Source: Massilia forsythiae
GTDB lineage: Bacteria; Pseudomonadota; Gammaproteobacteria; Burkholderiales; Burkholderiaceae_D
Reading direction: 5' to 3'
Length of the DNA: 64,000 nucleotides
NCBI RefSeq assembly: GCF_012849555.1
Contig: NZ_CP051685.1
Location: forward strand, 806,001 to 870,000
Part shown: piece by piece, positions 49,769 to 59,221 of the stretch
Layout of the letters: each line of letters opens with the position of its first letter
How positions within the stretch are numbered: position 1 is the first letter of the stretch
Notes under the pieces: generated by a model
Seen by the model: the letters and a program-made list of their open reading frames with translations, nothing else
What the model was told of the DNA's origin: nothing
The model's database searches: none
Program-made: the position numbers and the translations under genes

Positions 49769-50923
49769 TCACAAGCTGCTCGCCGAGCCGCTTTCCAGCC
49801 AGCGCTGCACCCGCTTGATTTCGGCGTCGCGGCCGGCCGCGTCCGCCGGCTTGGGCAGCAGGATGTCCGGCGCGATGCCGACCGTGTCGATGCGCATGTC
49901 CGGCAGCCGGGTAGTGCGCGTGGTCGCGTAGTACAGCTGGGCGCGGCCGGACGGCAGCACGTGCGGGCGCAGGTTCGACACGTCGAGCGAACCGTAGGTG
50001 GGCCGCCCCACCACTTTTACACGGTAGCTGGTGCGCGCCTCCAGCACGAACTGCTCGCAGCTGCTGCCGCAATCGTGGTCGGTCAGCAGCGCCACCCGCG
50101 CCGGGCGGGGCGCTTCCAGCTTCACCGGATCGACCGAGATGCGCTTGTCGCCGGCCAGCACGAAGCTGCCCGGCGCCGCCGTGCGCATCTTGGCCAGGAT
50201 CGGCTGCATCTCCTTGTCGCAATACCCGACGTCGCTGGTGCGCGCGCAGATCCGCTCCTGGGCGGCGAGGTTGGCCGGCGTGACGAAATATTCTGTGCCG
50301 AAACCGCGCAGGTCGCCGTCCAGCAGCCAGCCCATCAACGGCGCGTAAGTGACGTCGGAACCGCCGCCGTTGTCGCGCACGTCGATGATCCAGTTGCGGT
50401 GCGACGCCAGCTCGGCGCGGTGGCCGGCCACCAGTTTCTTCATGGACGGGGCGTGGCGGTCGTTGAAGCTCGGGATCACGAACAGGATCGTGTCCTTGCT
50501 CAGCGCCTGCAAGCGCGGCGCGAATGGATCGGCGGCAGGCTTGGCGCCGGCCGCGCCCGCCGCCTTGGCCGCGCCCTCGTCCTGGTCCGCCATCGGCACC
50601 ACGGCGATGTGGCCGGGCCGCCAGGCGCGCGCGTAAGCATGCATCAGCTTGCCGCACACGGGCATGTCCGCGGCGCCGGCGGCATCCCGGCGCGCCTGCT
50701 CCAGGGCCTGGGCGATGGCCGGGCCGTGGTCGGCCAGCGCGGCGGCGGCGCCGGCGTCGTTGGCGCGGATGAAGGCGTCCAGGTCGTCCAGGTCGGCGCC
50801 GCACTGGGCGGGCGTATAGGGCTTGCCGGCGGGCGCATCGGCCGCGAAGGCGGCGGCGGGCGCGACGATCGACAGGGTGAACACGAACCGGCGCAGAACA
50901 GATCGCAGAACACACATATGCAT
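49769..50923 (-). CDS. Exported S41-family (C-terminal processing) peptidase-like protein
   Basis: A 384-residue protein with an N-terminal signal peptide (LRRFVFTLSIVAPAAAFAAD). The S41/tail-specific fold is visible: WIIDVRDNGGGSDVTYAPLM, then LAGDKRISVDP and VALLTDHDCGSSCEQFVLEA, whose Ser in GSSCEQF is the expected nucleophile, followed by YGSLDVSN and the C-terminal VGIAPDILLP. No PDZ domain is evident. A peptidase role in the periplasm is likely but the substrate is unknown. Start is ATG 50923 or 50917. It lies between rnpB and the divergent ThDP enzyme. Confidence 0.82.
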   Translation of the reverse strand: MHMCVLRSVLRRFVFTLSIVAPAAAFAADAPAGKPYTPAQCGADLDDLDAFIRANDAGAAAALADHGPAIAQALEQARRDAAGAADMPVCGKLMHAYARAWRPGHIAVVPMADQDEGAAKAAGAAGAKPAADPFAPRLQALSKDTILFVIPSFNDRHAPSMKKLVAGHRAELASHRNWIIDVRDNGGGSDVTYAPLMGWLLDGDLRGFGTEYFVTPANLAAQERICARTSDVGYCDKEMQPILAKMRTAAPGSFVLAGDKRISVDPVKLEAPRPARVALLTDHDCGSSCEQFVLEARTSYRVKVVGRPTYGSLDVSNLRPHVLPSGRAQLYYATTRTTRLPDMRIDTVGIAPDILLPKPADAAGRDAEIKRVQRWLESGSASSL

Positions 50924-51084
50924 GCCTTTGTTGTCAATAGGAAAACACAATACTAAACCGCTTCGGTGCCGGCAATGACGTCTGCATGCCGGTTTTTTCG
51001 ACATTTCGTGTCGCCATTTCAAAAGCCCGCGGCGCCGGCCTCGCATAGAATGCCCCGACAACACCATATGAGGATGACGCCACC

Positions 51085-52785
51085 ATGACCCACCCTTCCC
51101 GCTCCGGCGGCCAGATCCTGGTCGACGCCCTGCAAGTGCACGGCGTCGACACCGCCTTCGGCGTCCCCGGCGAAAGCTATCTCGACGTGCTGGACGCGCT
51201 GCACGATTCGGCCATCCGCTTCGTCGTCAACCGCCAGGAAGCGGGGGCGGCGTTCATGGCCGAGGCGTACGGCAAGCTGACCGGCAAGCCCGGCATCTGC
51301 TTCGTCACGCGCGGCCCAGGCGCGACCAATGCCTCGATCGGCGTGCACACCGCGTACCAGGATTCGACGCCGATGATCCTGTTCATCGGCCAGGTCGGCG
51401 GCGATTTCATGGACCGCGAGGCCTTCCAGGAAATCGACTACCGCCGCATGTACGGCGAAATGGCGAAATGGGTGGCGCAGATCGACCGCGCCGAACGCAT
51501 CCCGGAATACATCGCGCGCGCGTTCCAGGTCGCCACCAGCGGCCGTCCCGGCCCGGTGGTGCTGGCCCTGCCCGAAGACATGCTGGTCACCCGCGCCGCC
51601 GTCGCCGACACCCGGCGCTACCAGCCGGTGCAGGCCTCGCCTTCGTCGTCCCAGATAGCGCGCTTGCGCGCCATGCTGCAGGAAGCGCAGCGCCCGCTAG
51701 TGCTGCTGGGCGGCGCCACCTGGAATGCACAAGCCTGCGCCGACCTGGCGCGCTTCGCCGAAGCGAATGCGCTGCCGGTGGCGTGCGCGTTCCGCTTCCA
51801 GGACCTGCTCGACAACGGCCACCCGCACTACGCCGGCGACGTCGGCCTCGGCATCAACCCGAAGCTGGCGGCGCGCGTGCGCGACGCCGACGTCCTGATC
51901 GCCATCGGCCCGCGCCTGGGAGAGATCACCACCGGCGGGTATTCCCTGCTGGAGGCGCCGCTGCCGCGGCAGCGCCTGGTGCACATCCACCCGGACCCGC
52001 AGGAACTGGGCAGCGTCTACCAGGGCGAATTGATGATCGCCGCCGGCGCCGCCGAAGCCTGCGCCATGCTGGCCGCGATGGAACCGGTGGACGCCGCCGC
52101 CTGGCGCGGCGCCGCCGGGCAGGCGCACGCCGAGCTGCAAGCCTGGCAGCAGCGTCCGCCGGTGTTCGACGGCGCCGACCTGCCGCTCGACCTGTGGCAG
52201 GTGATGCAAGACCTGGCGGCGGCGCTGCCGCGCGACGCCGTCATCACCAACGGCGCCGGCAACTACGCCACCTGGGCGCACCGCTTCTGGCGCTACGGCG
52301 GTTTGCGTACCCAGCTGGCGCCGACCAGCGGCGCCATGGGCTACGCGCTGCCGTCGGCGGTGGCCGCCAAGATCGTCGACCCGGCGCGCACCGTGGTCGC
52401 GTTCGCCGGCGACGGCGAATTCATGATGACCGGCCAGGAACTGGCGACCGCGGTGCAGTACGGCGCCGGCGTGGTGACGATCGTCTTCAACAACGCCATG
52501 TTCGGCACCATTCGCATGCACCAGGAGCGCGAATACCCGGGCCGCGTGTCCGGCACCGGGCTGCACAATCCGGACTTCGCGGCGCTGGCGCGGGCCTATG
52601 GCGGCCACGGCGAAACCGTCGACAGCACCGCGGATTTTGCCCCGGCCCTGCGGCGCGCGCTGGCGTTCGCCGCCGAGCACCGGCTGCCGGCCCTGATCGA
52701 ACTGCGCTACGACGGCAACCTGATCACGCCGAACGCGACGCTGGAGACGATCCGCGGCAATGCCGAAAAGGCCAGGGCCGGCTGA
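51085..52785 (+). CDS. Thiamine-diphosphate-dependent enzyme, acetolactate synthase-like
   Basis: A 566-residue ThDP enzyme with the three-domain layout. The N-terminal pyrimidine-binding domain contains the catalytic Glu in VVNRQEAGAAFMAEAYGKLT and GPGATNASIGVHTAYQDSTP, the central domain runs about 190-320, and the C-terminal domain has the pyrophosphate motif VVAFAGDGEFMMTGQELATA ending in FNNAMFGTIRMHQ. There is no small regulatory subunit gene beside it, so catabolic acetolactate synthase, a glyoxylate carboligase-like activity or a decarboxylase are all possible. It is monocistronic and divergent from the S41 gene. Confidence 0.88.
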   Translation: MTHPSRSGGQILVDALQVHGVDTAFGVPGESYLDVLDALHDSAIRFVVNRQEAGAAFMAEAYGKLTGKPGICFVTRGPGATNASIGVHTAYQDSTPMILFIGQVGGDFMDREAFQEIDYRRMYGEMAKWVAQIDRAERIPEYIARAFQVATSGRPGPVVLALPEDMLVTRAAVADTRRYQPVQASPSSSQIARLRAMLQEAQRPLVLLGGATWNAQACADLARFAEANALPVACAFRFQDLLDNGHPHYAGDVGLGINPKLAARVRDADVLIAIGPRLGEITTGGYSLLEAPLPRQRLVHIHPDPQELGSVYQGELMIAAGAAEACAMLAAMEPVDAAAWRGAAGQAHAELQAWQQRPPVFDGADLPLDLWQVMQDLAAALPRDAVITNGAGNYATWAHRFWRYGGLRTQLAPTSGAMGYALPSAVAAKIVDPARTVVAFAGDGEFMMTGQELATAVQYGAGVVTIVFNNAMFGTIRMHQEREYPGRVSGTGLHNPDFAALARAYGGHGETVDSTADFAPALRRALAFAAEHRLPALIELRYDGNLITPNATLETIRGNAEKARAG

Positions 52786-52859
52786 CCGATGCGGCGCGGC
52801 CGCTTGCCGCGCCCTGCCCTCCGCGTGCCCGGTGCAAGCGTGCGGCAATGTCCCCAGGT

Positions 52860-53177
52860 TCACGCGCGGCCGTACGTCCAGCCGCGCCCGTGCGCCGTCC
52901 AGGCGCTGCGCAGCCGGGTGCCGGCGTCCGCGTGACGGTGCGACGGCGCAGTGCCCCCACCTTGTTCCGGCACCGGCATGCCGCCATCCAGGCCCAGTTC
53001 GGCGGGCCACGGCACCTGCATGCCGGGTGCGCTGAACGGCCCGCCCGAAGGCTGCGTCAGGAACAGGGCGACGAGAGCGATGAACAGCCAGACGGCGACA
53101 TTGCGCAGCGACGCCGCGCCGCCGCCCGACGCATCGTCGCCGCTGGCAAGGCGCTGCAGGAACCTGGAGAGGGTCAC
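52860..53177 (-). CDS. Small hypothetical membrane protein
   Basis: Unrecognised. The 105-residue product, read from a GTG at 53177 (VTLSRFLQRLASGDD), has one membrane helix at about 26-45 (LRNVAVWLFIALVALFLTQP) and a Gly/Pro-rich C-terminal part ending RSAWTAHGRGWTYGRA. Codon use is like its neighbours. It is convergent with the ThDP enzyme gene. The start is uncertain and the gene could be a chance frame. Confidence 0.45.
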   Translation of the reverse strand: MTLSRFLQRLASGDDASGGGAASLRNVAVWLFIALVALFLTQPSGGPFSAPGMQVPWPAELGLDGGMPVPEQGGGTAPSHRHADAGTRLRSAWTAHGRGWTYGRA

Positions 53178-53480
53178 GATGATCCTTGTGCGAGTCAGGT
53201 GCGATGAGGTTTCACGGTCCGCATGCCGGCCGCCGGACCGCGCCGTATCGACTGATATTGCCAGGATCATTCTAGCGATGCGGCGGCGTCCGATGCAGCG
53301 CGCACGGGCGCTCATGCACCATGCATTGCGATGCCTCATGGTGCATTTTCCCGCACCCCGCGCCGCCCTCCCACGGCGCGCCGCGAAGAAAAACCCTGCC
53401 CCGCTCTGGTAGAATACCGACGATCCTTTTCGCCAGCCCCGCCCCGCCGGCCTGGCATGCAGCCCCTCCCCACACACACC
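53178..53480. other. Upstream region of ftsY with a 10-bp inverted repeat
   Basis: 303 bp without a supported gene. It contains a perfect inverted repeat, ATGCACCATG (53314-53323) and CATGGTGCAT (53337-53346), and an extended -10-like TGGTAGAAT ending at 53415. The ftsY promoter is probably here; no good -35 is visible. Confidence 0.4.
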
Positions 53481-54737
53481 ATGTTTAGTTTCTTCAAAAA
53501 GAAAAAGCCCGAAGCAGACACGCCGGCGCTGGCGGAAGCGCAGTCCGCTGCGCTTGCCGCACCGGCCGCGCCGGACGAGCCCTCCGGGCAAGCGGACGCC
53601 GCGCCCGCCGCCGGCCCCGCGAATTTCCTGCGCCGCCTGTTCGGCGGCGGCGAGGCCGAACCGGTCGCGCCCGTCATTCCCGAGGCGCCGGCCGAACCCG
53701 AATCGCCGCCGGCGCGCGACGCCACCAACATCGATCCGTTCGCCGCCAGGATCGCCGCCGATGCCGCCGTGCTGGTCAACACCTACGAAGGGCAACTCTT
53801 TCCGGAAACGGCCGAACGTCCGGGCAGCGAGCAGGAAAAGAAGAAATCCTGGATGGCGCGCCTGAAGGCCGGCCTGTCCAAGACCTCCAGCAACCTGTCG
53901 CTGCTGTTCGTCGGCGCGCGCATCGACGAAGACCTGTACGAAGAGCTGGAATCGGCACTGCTGATGTCGGACGCCGGCATGGACGCCACCCAGTTCCTGC
54001 TCGACAGCCTGCGGCGCAAGGTCAAGGAAGAAAAATTGCTGGACGCCGCCGCCGTCAAGGGCGCGCTCAGGCAATTACTGGTCGAGATGATGCGGCCGCT
54101 CGAAAAGCCGCTCGAACTGGGCCGCCACGAACCGCTGGTGATGATGATCGCCGGCGTCAACGGCGCCGGCAAGACCACCACCATCGGCAAGCTGGCCAAG
54201 CACATGCAGCGCTTCGAGCAATCGGTGCTGCTGGCCGCCGGCGACACCTTCCGCGCCGCCGCGCGCGAGCAATTGATGGTCTGGGGCCAGCGCAACAACG
54301 TCACCGTGATCTCGCAAGCCTCGGGCGACCCGGCCGCGGTCGCCTACGATGCGGTGCAGTCGGGCAAGGCGCGCGGTGTGGACGTGGTCATGGTCGATAC
54401 CGCCGGCCGCCTGCCGACCCAGCTGCACCTGATGGAAGAACTGAAAAAGATCAAGCGCGTGATCGGCAAGGGCATGGATGACGCCCCGCACGAAGTGCTG
54501 CTGGTAATCGACGGGAATACCGGCCAGAACGCGCTGGCGCAGGTGAAAGCCTTCGACGATGCGCTCCAATTGACCGGCCTGGTGATCACCAAGCTCGACG
54601 GCACGGCGAAAGGCGGCATCCTGGCGGCGATCGCGCGCACCCGTCCGGTGCCGGTGTACTTCATCGGCGTCGGCGAAAAGCTGGAGGACCTGCAACCCTT
54701 CAGCGCCGAAGAATTCGCCGAGGCGCTGCTGGGATAG
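53481..54737 (+). CDS. ftsY: Signal recognition particle receptor FtsY
   Basis: SRP-receptor GTPase that docks ribosome-SRP complexes at the membrane. The 418-residue product begins with a basic membrane-targeting helix (MFSFFKKKKPEADT), has an acidic Ala/Pro/Glu-rich A domain to about residue 115, then the N domain (KAGLSKTSSNLSLLFVG) and the G domain with P-loop VNGAGKTTTIGKLAKH near 225, DTFRAAAREQL, VDTAGRLPTQ and TKLDGTAKGG. It is first in the ftsYEX block; the stop overlaps the possible GTG start of ftsE. Confidence 0.97.
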   Translation: MFSFFKKKKPEADTPALAEAQSAALAAPAAPDEPSGQADAAPAAGPANFLRRLFGGGEAEPVAPVIPEAPAEPESPPARDATNIDPFAARIAADAAVLVNTYEGQLFPETAERPGSEQEKKKSWMARLKAGLSKTSSNLSLLFVGARIDEDLYEELESALLMSDAGMDATQFLLDSLRRKVKEEKLLDAAAVKGALRQLLVEMMRPLEKPLELGRHEPLVMMIAGVNGAGKTTTIGKLAKHMQRFEQSVLLAAGDTFRAAAREQLMVWGQRNNVTVISQASGDPAAVAYDAVQSGKARGVDVVMVDTAGRLPTQLHLMEELKKIKRVIGKGMDDAPHEVLLVIDGNTGQNALAQVKAFDDALQLTGLVITKLDGTAKGGILAAIARTRPVPVYFIGVGEKLEDLQPFSAEEFAEALLG

Positions 54738-54742
54738 TGCCG

Positions 54743-55432
54743 ATGATCGAGTTCCAGTCCGTCTCCAAGAAATATTCCGATGCCGCCGACGCGTTCGCGC
54801 TGTCCGGCGTGTCGCTCGACATCGCCAAGGGCGAGCTGGTCTACCTGGCCGGCCCGTCCGGCGCCGGCAAGTCGACCCTCATGAAAATGGTGGCGGCGAT
54901 CGAGCGTCCGACCTCGGGCCGCGTGATCGTCAGCGGCCACGACATCGGCAAGCTGAAAAAGGCCGGCGTGCCCTTCCTGCGCCGCAAGCTGGGCCTGATC
55001 TTCCAGCACCAGCGCCTGCTCAACGACCGCACCATCCTGGCCAACGTGATGCTGCCGCTGGTGGTGGCCGGCGCGCCCAAGGGCGCCGCCGCCGAACGGG
55101 CGCGCGCCGCGCTCGACAAGGTCGGCATGCTCGACCGCGTGAAAGCGCTGCCGCTGGAATTGTCCGGCGGCGAGCAGCAGCGCGTGGCGATCGCGCGCGC
55201 CATCGTCAACCGGCCGCAGATCATCCTGGCCGACGAGCCGACCGCCAACCTCGACCGCGCCGCCGCCGACAAGGTGATCGGCGCGCTGCACGCCTTTCAT
55301 TCGGTCGGCGTGACCTGCGTGATCTCGACCCACGACGAGCAGATCCTGGCCGGCGCGGCGCGCGTGATCCGCCTCGAACACGGGCAGCTGGCCGGCGATA
55401 CGGCCGCCAATGCCGGCGGAGGTGCGCCATGA
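54743..55432 (+). CDS. ftsE: Cell division ATP-binding protein FtsE
   Basis: ABC ATPase that works with FtsX to control septal hydrolase activation. The 229-residue product has Walker A GPSGAGKST, the Q-loop QHQRLL, the signature LSGGEQQRVAIARA, Walker B IILADEPTANLD and the switch His in ISTHDEQIL. The ATG at 54743 gives the family N-terminus MIEFQSVSKKY; an in-frame GTG at 54737, overlapping the ftsY stop, would add two residues. The stop overlaps ftsX by four bases. Confidence 0.96.
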   Translation: MIEFQSVSKKYSDAADAFALSGVSLDIAKGELVYLAGPSGAGKSTLMKMVAAIERPTSGRVIVSGHDIGKLKKAGVPFLRRKLGLIFQHQRLLNDRTILANVMLPLVVAGAPKGAAAERARAALDKVGMLDRVKALPLELSGGEQQRVAIARAIVNRPQIILADEPTANLDRAAADKVIGALHAFHSVGVTCVISTHDEQILAGAARVIRLEHGQLAGDTAANAGGGAP

Positions 55433-56349
55433 ACATCTGGGTTCGCCAGCATCGCTTCGCCCTCGGCGCCGCCCTCGCCCACGTGCGCAAGGCGCCGGGC
55501 AGTTTCCTGTTCAACGTGCTGGTGGTGGCGGTGGCGCTGGCCCTGCCCTTCGCCGGCGTGACCCTGCTCGACAACGTGCGTCCGCTGTCCGAGCAATTGT
55601 CGGTCGATCCGGAGATCAGCCTGTTCGTCAAGAGTAGCGCGACGCGCGCCGAGGCCGAGGCGCTGGCGCCGCAGCTGCAGCAGATCCTGGCCGGCAGCCA
55701 CGCCAGGGTCGATTTCGTGCCGCGCGAGGAAGCGCTGGAAAGCCTCAAATTGCGCAGCGGCCTGTCCAGCGTGATCGACACGCTGGGCGACAATCCGCTG
55801 CCGGACAGCTACGTGATGAAGCTGGAAGGCTTTACCAGCAATGCCAACGCGGCACGCGTGGACGGCATCGCCGAGCAGATGCGCGGCCTGCCGGGCGTGG
55901 AATCGGTGCAGGTCGACTCGGCCTGGGTCAAGCGCCTGGCCGCGCTGCTGGGCGTGCTGCGCCTGGCACTGGCCTTGCTGGCGGCGACGCTGGGCGTGGT
56001 GGTGATCGCGGTGGTGTTCAATACCATCCGCCTGCAGGTGCTGACCCAGCGCGAGGAGATCGCGGTATCGAAACTGCTGGGCGCCACCAACGATTTCATC
56101 CACCGCCCGTTCTACTACACCGGCGCCCTGCTCGGCCTGTGCGCCGGCGCGGTGGCGCTGGGCGGCGTGGCGCTGGCGCTGCGCCCGCTGAACACGGCCA
56201 TCGCCGAGTTCGCCCGCCTGTACGCGTCGGAATACCACCTGACCACCCTGCCGCCGCTGGGCCTGGTCGGCCTGCTGGCGATCAGCGCCGGCCTGGGACT
56301 GATCGGCGCCATGCTGTCGGTGCAGCGGCATCTGGCGCGCATGCACTGA
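55429..56349 (+). CDS. ftsX: Cell division protein FtsX
   Basis: Inner-membrane partner of FtsE. The 306-residue product has a cytoplasmic N-terminus, a first helix (about 24-44), a large periplasmic loop (about 50-170, with PLPDSYVMKLEGFTSNANAA) and three C-terminal helices, the FtsX-domain pattern LRLALALLAATLGVVVIAVVF then TQREEIAVSKLLGATNDFIH. It overlaps ftsE (ATGA) and is followed by rpoH, the same block as in E. coli. Confidence 0.96.
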   Translation: MNIWVRQHRFALGAALAHVRKAPGSFLFNVLVVAVALALPFAGVTLLDNVRPLSEQLSVDPEISLFVKSSATRAEAEALAPQLQQILAGSHARVDFVPREEALESLKLRSGLSSVIDTLGDNPLPDSYVMKLEGFTSNANAARVDGIAEQMRGLPGVESVQVDSAWVKRLAALLGVLRLALALLAATLGVVVIAVVFNTIRLQVLTQREEIAVSKLLGATNDFIHRPFYYTGALLGLCAGAVALGGVALALRPLNTAIAEFARLYASEYHLTTLPPLGLVGLLAISAGLGLIGAMLSVQRHLARMH

Positions 56350-56935
56350 CGCGAATGCACTGAAAAACATGTCTTGCATCGTCACGAATGGTGCAGGACA
56401 TGTCTTGTGTTCCAGGCCAGGCACCTCATATCGTATCCGACGGCACTGCGTTCTTTTAGGGTAGTCGTCCTGCTTCTTCCTCTCTTCTTCCGACACGCTG
56501 CCGGGTGAACCGCTTGACTGTTGGCCAGTCAAATCCTTAGCGGACGCAAGGCATGCGCCTACACGGCTACGTGCGCCACCCAACAGAAGGTCAAGCACAC
56601 CTTCCTTAACCTGTCATTTAACGATTTCAAACGATTTGTGCGGTGCGTTTGAGCCAAATCAATTGCAGATTGCGATGACACTCTACAGTTGAAGCGTTCC
56701 CTGATTCGATTCCTTTGAGAAATACTTTAGTGAAACTTAAAGGCGTCGGAAGTCATATGGAGGCGCCTGGCACTCACCTCAAGAGAGTGCTAATATGTCT
56801 CCTGTACATGACGGATCGTGGTTTCTATGACGCGCCGCCAGCATCGACAACGAGCCTTGTGCCTGGATACGCCTTCGGGGTTTGCGCAAGGGCAATCGAT
56901 GATGCAGTACAGCTTACTCTGAGAGGGAAATGACT
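56350..56935. other. Long leader region between ftsX and rpoH
   Basis: 586 bp without a supported gene, AT-rich in its second half (56560-56790). Near its left end an imperfect 12 bp stem (ACATGTCTTGCA at 56367 with TGCAGGACATGT ending at 56403) may terminate the ftsX transcript. A 72-codon TTG-initiated frame at 56715-56933 ends with TGA overlapping the first possible rpoH ATG; I do not treat it as a proven gene. The rpoH promoter should lie here, but I cannot pick one with confidence. Confidence 0.4.
56367..56403 (+). terminator. Hairpin after ftsX
   Basis: Arms of 12 bases with a single G-T mismatch enclose a 13-base loop, 18 bases after the ftsX stop. There is no T-run, so termination is possible rather than certain. 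Confidence 0.4.
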
Positions 56936-57826
<891 letters not shown>

Positions 57827-57846
57827 ACCAAACTCGTCCCACCACC

Positions 57847-57873
57847 AAGGCGCCTCCGGGCGCCTTTTGCTTT
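57847..57873 (+). terminator. Rho-independent terminator of rpoH
   Basis: AAGGCGCC-TCCG-GGCGCCTT forms a perfect 8 bp stem with a tetraloop at 57847-57866, followed by TTGCTTT, 20 bases after the rpoH stop. Confidence 0.8.
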
Positions 57874-57877
57874 ATTC

Positions 57878-58138
57878 AATTTGGGGTCAGAGCACAATTC
57901 GGGGTCAGAGCAAATTGCAAAGAAAATGATCTTTTGCATTTTCAGCTTAGCTCGATAGATGGATCAACGGCTTCGTCCACAGCCCATGGCCCGTGGCGGC
58001 GTTACAGCATGCTAACAACATTCGGGCTCAGATCATGGCAGCAACATTGTGCTCTGACCCCGAATCGTTCGATGTTCCCTTAAATTGTGCTCTGACCCCT
58101 CATTGTGCTCTGACCCCGAATTTTCCTGACCCCGAACT
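57878..58138. repeat. TGCTCTGACCCC repeat cluster 2
   Basis: Forward GGGGTCAGAGCA copies near 57883 and 57901, then inverted TGCTCTGACCCC copies near 58049, 58087 and 58106 and a partial CTGACCCCGAA at 58126. It has the same forward-then-inverted layout as the cluster at 19835, with a non-repeat core of about 125 bp that differs between the two. It lies between the convergent rpoH and dienelactone hydrolase genes. Confidence 0.8.
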
Positions 58139-58151
58139 ACTCTACAACGGG

Positions 58152-59036
58152 TCAGGCCAGCTTTTCCTTCAAAAACGCTAGCGTCCGTCCCCAGGCCAGC
58201 TTGGCGGCGGCATCGTCGTAGCGCGGCGTGGTGTCGTTGTTGAAGCCGTGCTCGACGCCCGCGTAGACGTAGTGCTGGTAGGCGACCTTGTTGGCCTGCA
58301 GCGCCGCCTCGTAGGCCGGCCAGCCCGCCAGGATGCGCTCGTCCTTGCCGGCGTCGTGGATCAGCAGCGGCGCGCGGATGTGCGCGACCTCGGCAGCGGG
58401 CGGCTGCTGGCCGTAGAAAGGCACTGCCGCGGCCAGGTCGGGCAATTGCGTGGCCAGGTAGTTGGCGATGCCGCCGCCGTAGCAGAAACCGACCACGCCG
58501 ATCTTGCCGGCCGCCTGCGGCATGTTCTTCAGGGCATGCGCGGCGGCGATGAAGTCGGCGCGGGTCTTGGTCTGGTCCAGCTTGGAGAACAGGGTGCGCG
58601 CGCTGTCCTCGTCGCCCGGATAGCCGCCCAGCGGGAACAGCGCGTCCGGCGCAAAGGCGATGAAGCCGTCCAGCGCCAGGCGGCGCGCGATGTCCTCGAT
58701 GTGCGGGTTCAGGCCGCGGTTCTCGTGCACCACCAGCACCGCCGGCAGCTTGCCCTTGGCATTGGCCGGCACGGCCAGGTAGCCGCGCAGCTTGCCGTAG
58801 CCCTGCGGCGACGGAAATTCCTGGTAGCTGGTCTTCAGGCGCGCATCGTTCGGCCCCACCAGCGGCGCGGCGAAGGATGGCGACAGCTGCGCCAGCAGGG
58901 TGGCGGCCGTCACCCCGCCTGCGGCATAGCGTCCGGCGCGCGCCAAAAAGTCGCGGCGCGACACCTGGCCGTGCACGTAGCCATCGAAGAGTTTCAGCAC
59001 TTCCGGGTCGAAGTCGGCTGCGGTCAATCGCGTCAT
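58152..59036 (-). CDS. Tat-exported dienelactone hydrolase-family protein
   Basis: Alpha/beta-hydrolase of the carboxymethylenebutenolidase family, 294 residues. The N-terminus carries a twin-arginine signal (SRRDFLARAGRYAAGGVTAA, cleaved after PSFAA), so it is exported folded. The catalytic Cys is in GVVGFCYGGG, Asp in LLIHDAGKDERIL and His in GVEHGFNNDTTPRY, with the family Glu in VHENRGLNPHIED. The start at 59036 places a short leader before the RR motif. Substrates could be lactones or esters. It is divergent from the MarR gene. Confidence 0.9.
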   Translation of the reverse strand: MTRLTAADFDPEVLKLFDGYVHGQVSRRDFLARAGRYAAGGVTAATLLAQLSPSFAAPLVGPNDARLKTSYQEFPSPQGYGKLRGYLAVPANAKGKLPAVLVVHENRGLNPHIEDIARRLALDGFIAFAPDALFPLGGYPGDEDSARTLFSKLDQTKTRADFIAAAHALKNMPQAAGKIGVVGFCYGGGIANYLATQLPDLAAAVPFYGQQPPAAEVAHIRAPLLIHDAGKDERILAGWPAYEAALQANKVAYQHYVYAGVEHGFNNDTTPRYDDAAAKLAWGRTLAFLKEKLA

Positions 59037-59195
59037 GGTCAATTCTCCAGGGTGAGTCGGGCAGGTCGGCTGCAGTCTCGATCGCGGCCGGGCATCGCCA
59101 CAGCATACCCGCAGCCGCCGCCATTTGCCATTTCGGCATGTACCGGACACGTGCAGGTTTCGCTTGAACGCCGACCCATCGCGCAGTAAACTAAG

Positions 59196-59210
59196 TAGGT
59201 AGCCTACCTA
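59196..59210 (+). promoter_or_regulatory. Palindromic operator upstream of the MarR/MFS operon
   Basis: TAGGTAG-C-CTACCTA is a perfect 7-1-7 palindrome ending 11 bases before the MarR ATG. Its size and position, overlapping the likely promoter of the operon, fit a MarR dimer site and autorepression. Confidence 0.7.
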
Positions 59211-59221
59211 ACTTCATAGCC

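Noticed and set aside
49376..50956. Plus-strand frame of 526 codons across rnpB and the S41 gene
   Set aside because: It runs through the conserved RNase P RNA and is antisense to a peptidase with clear active-site motifs.
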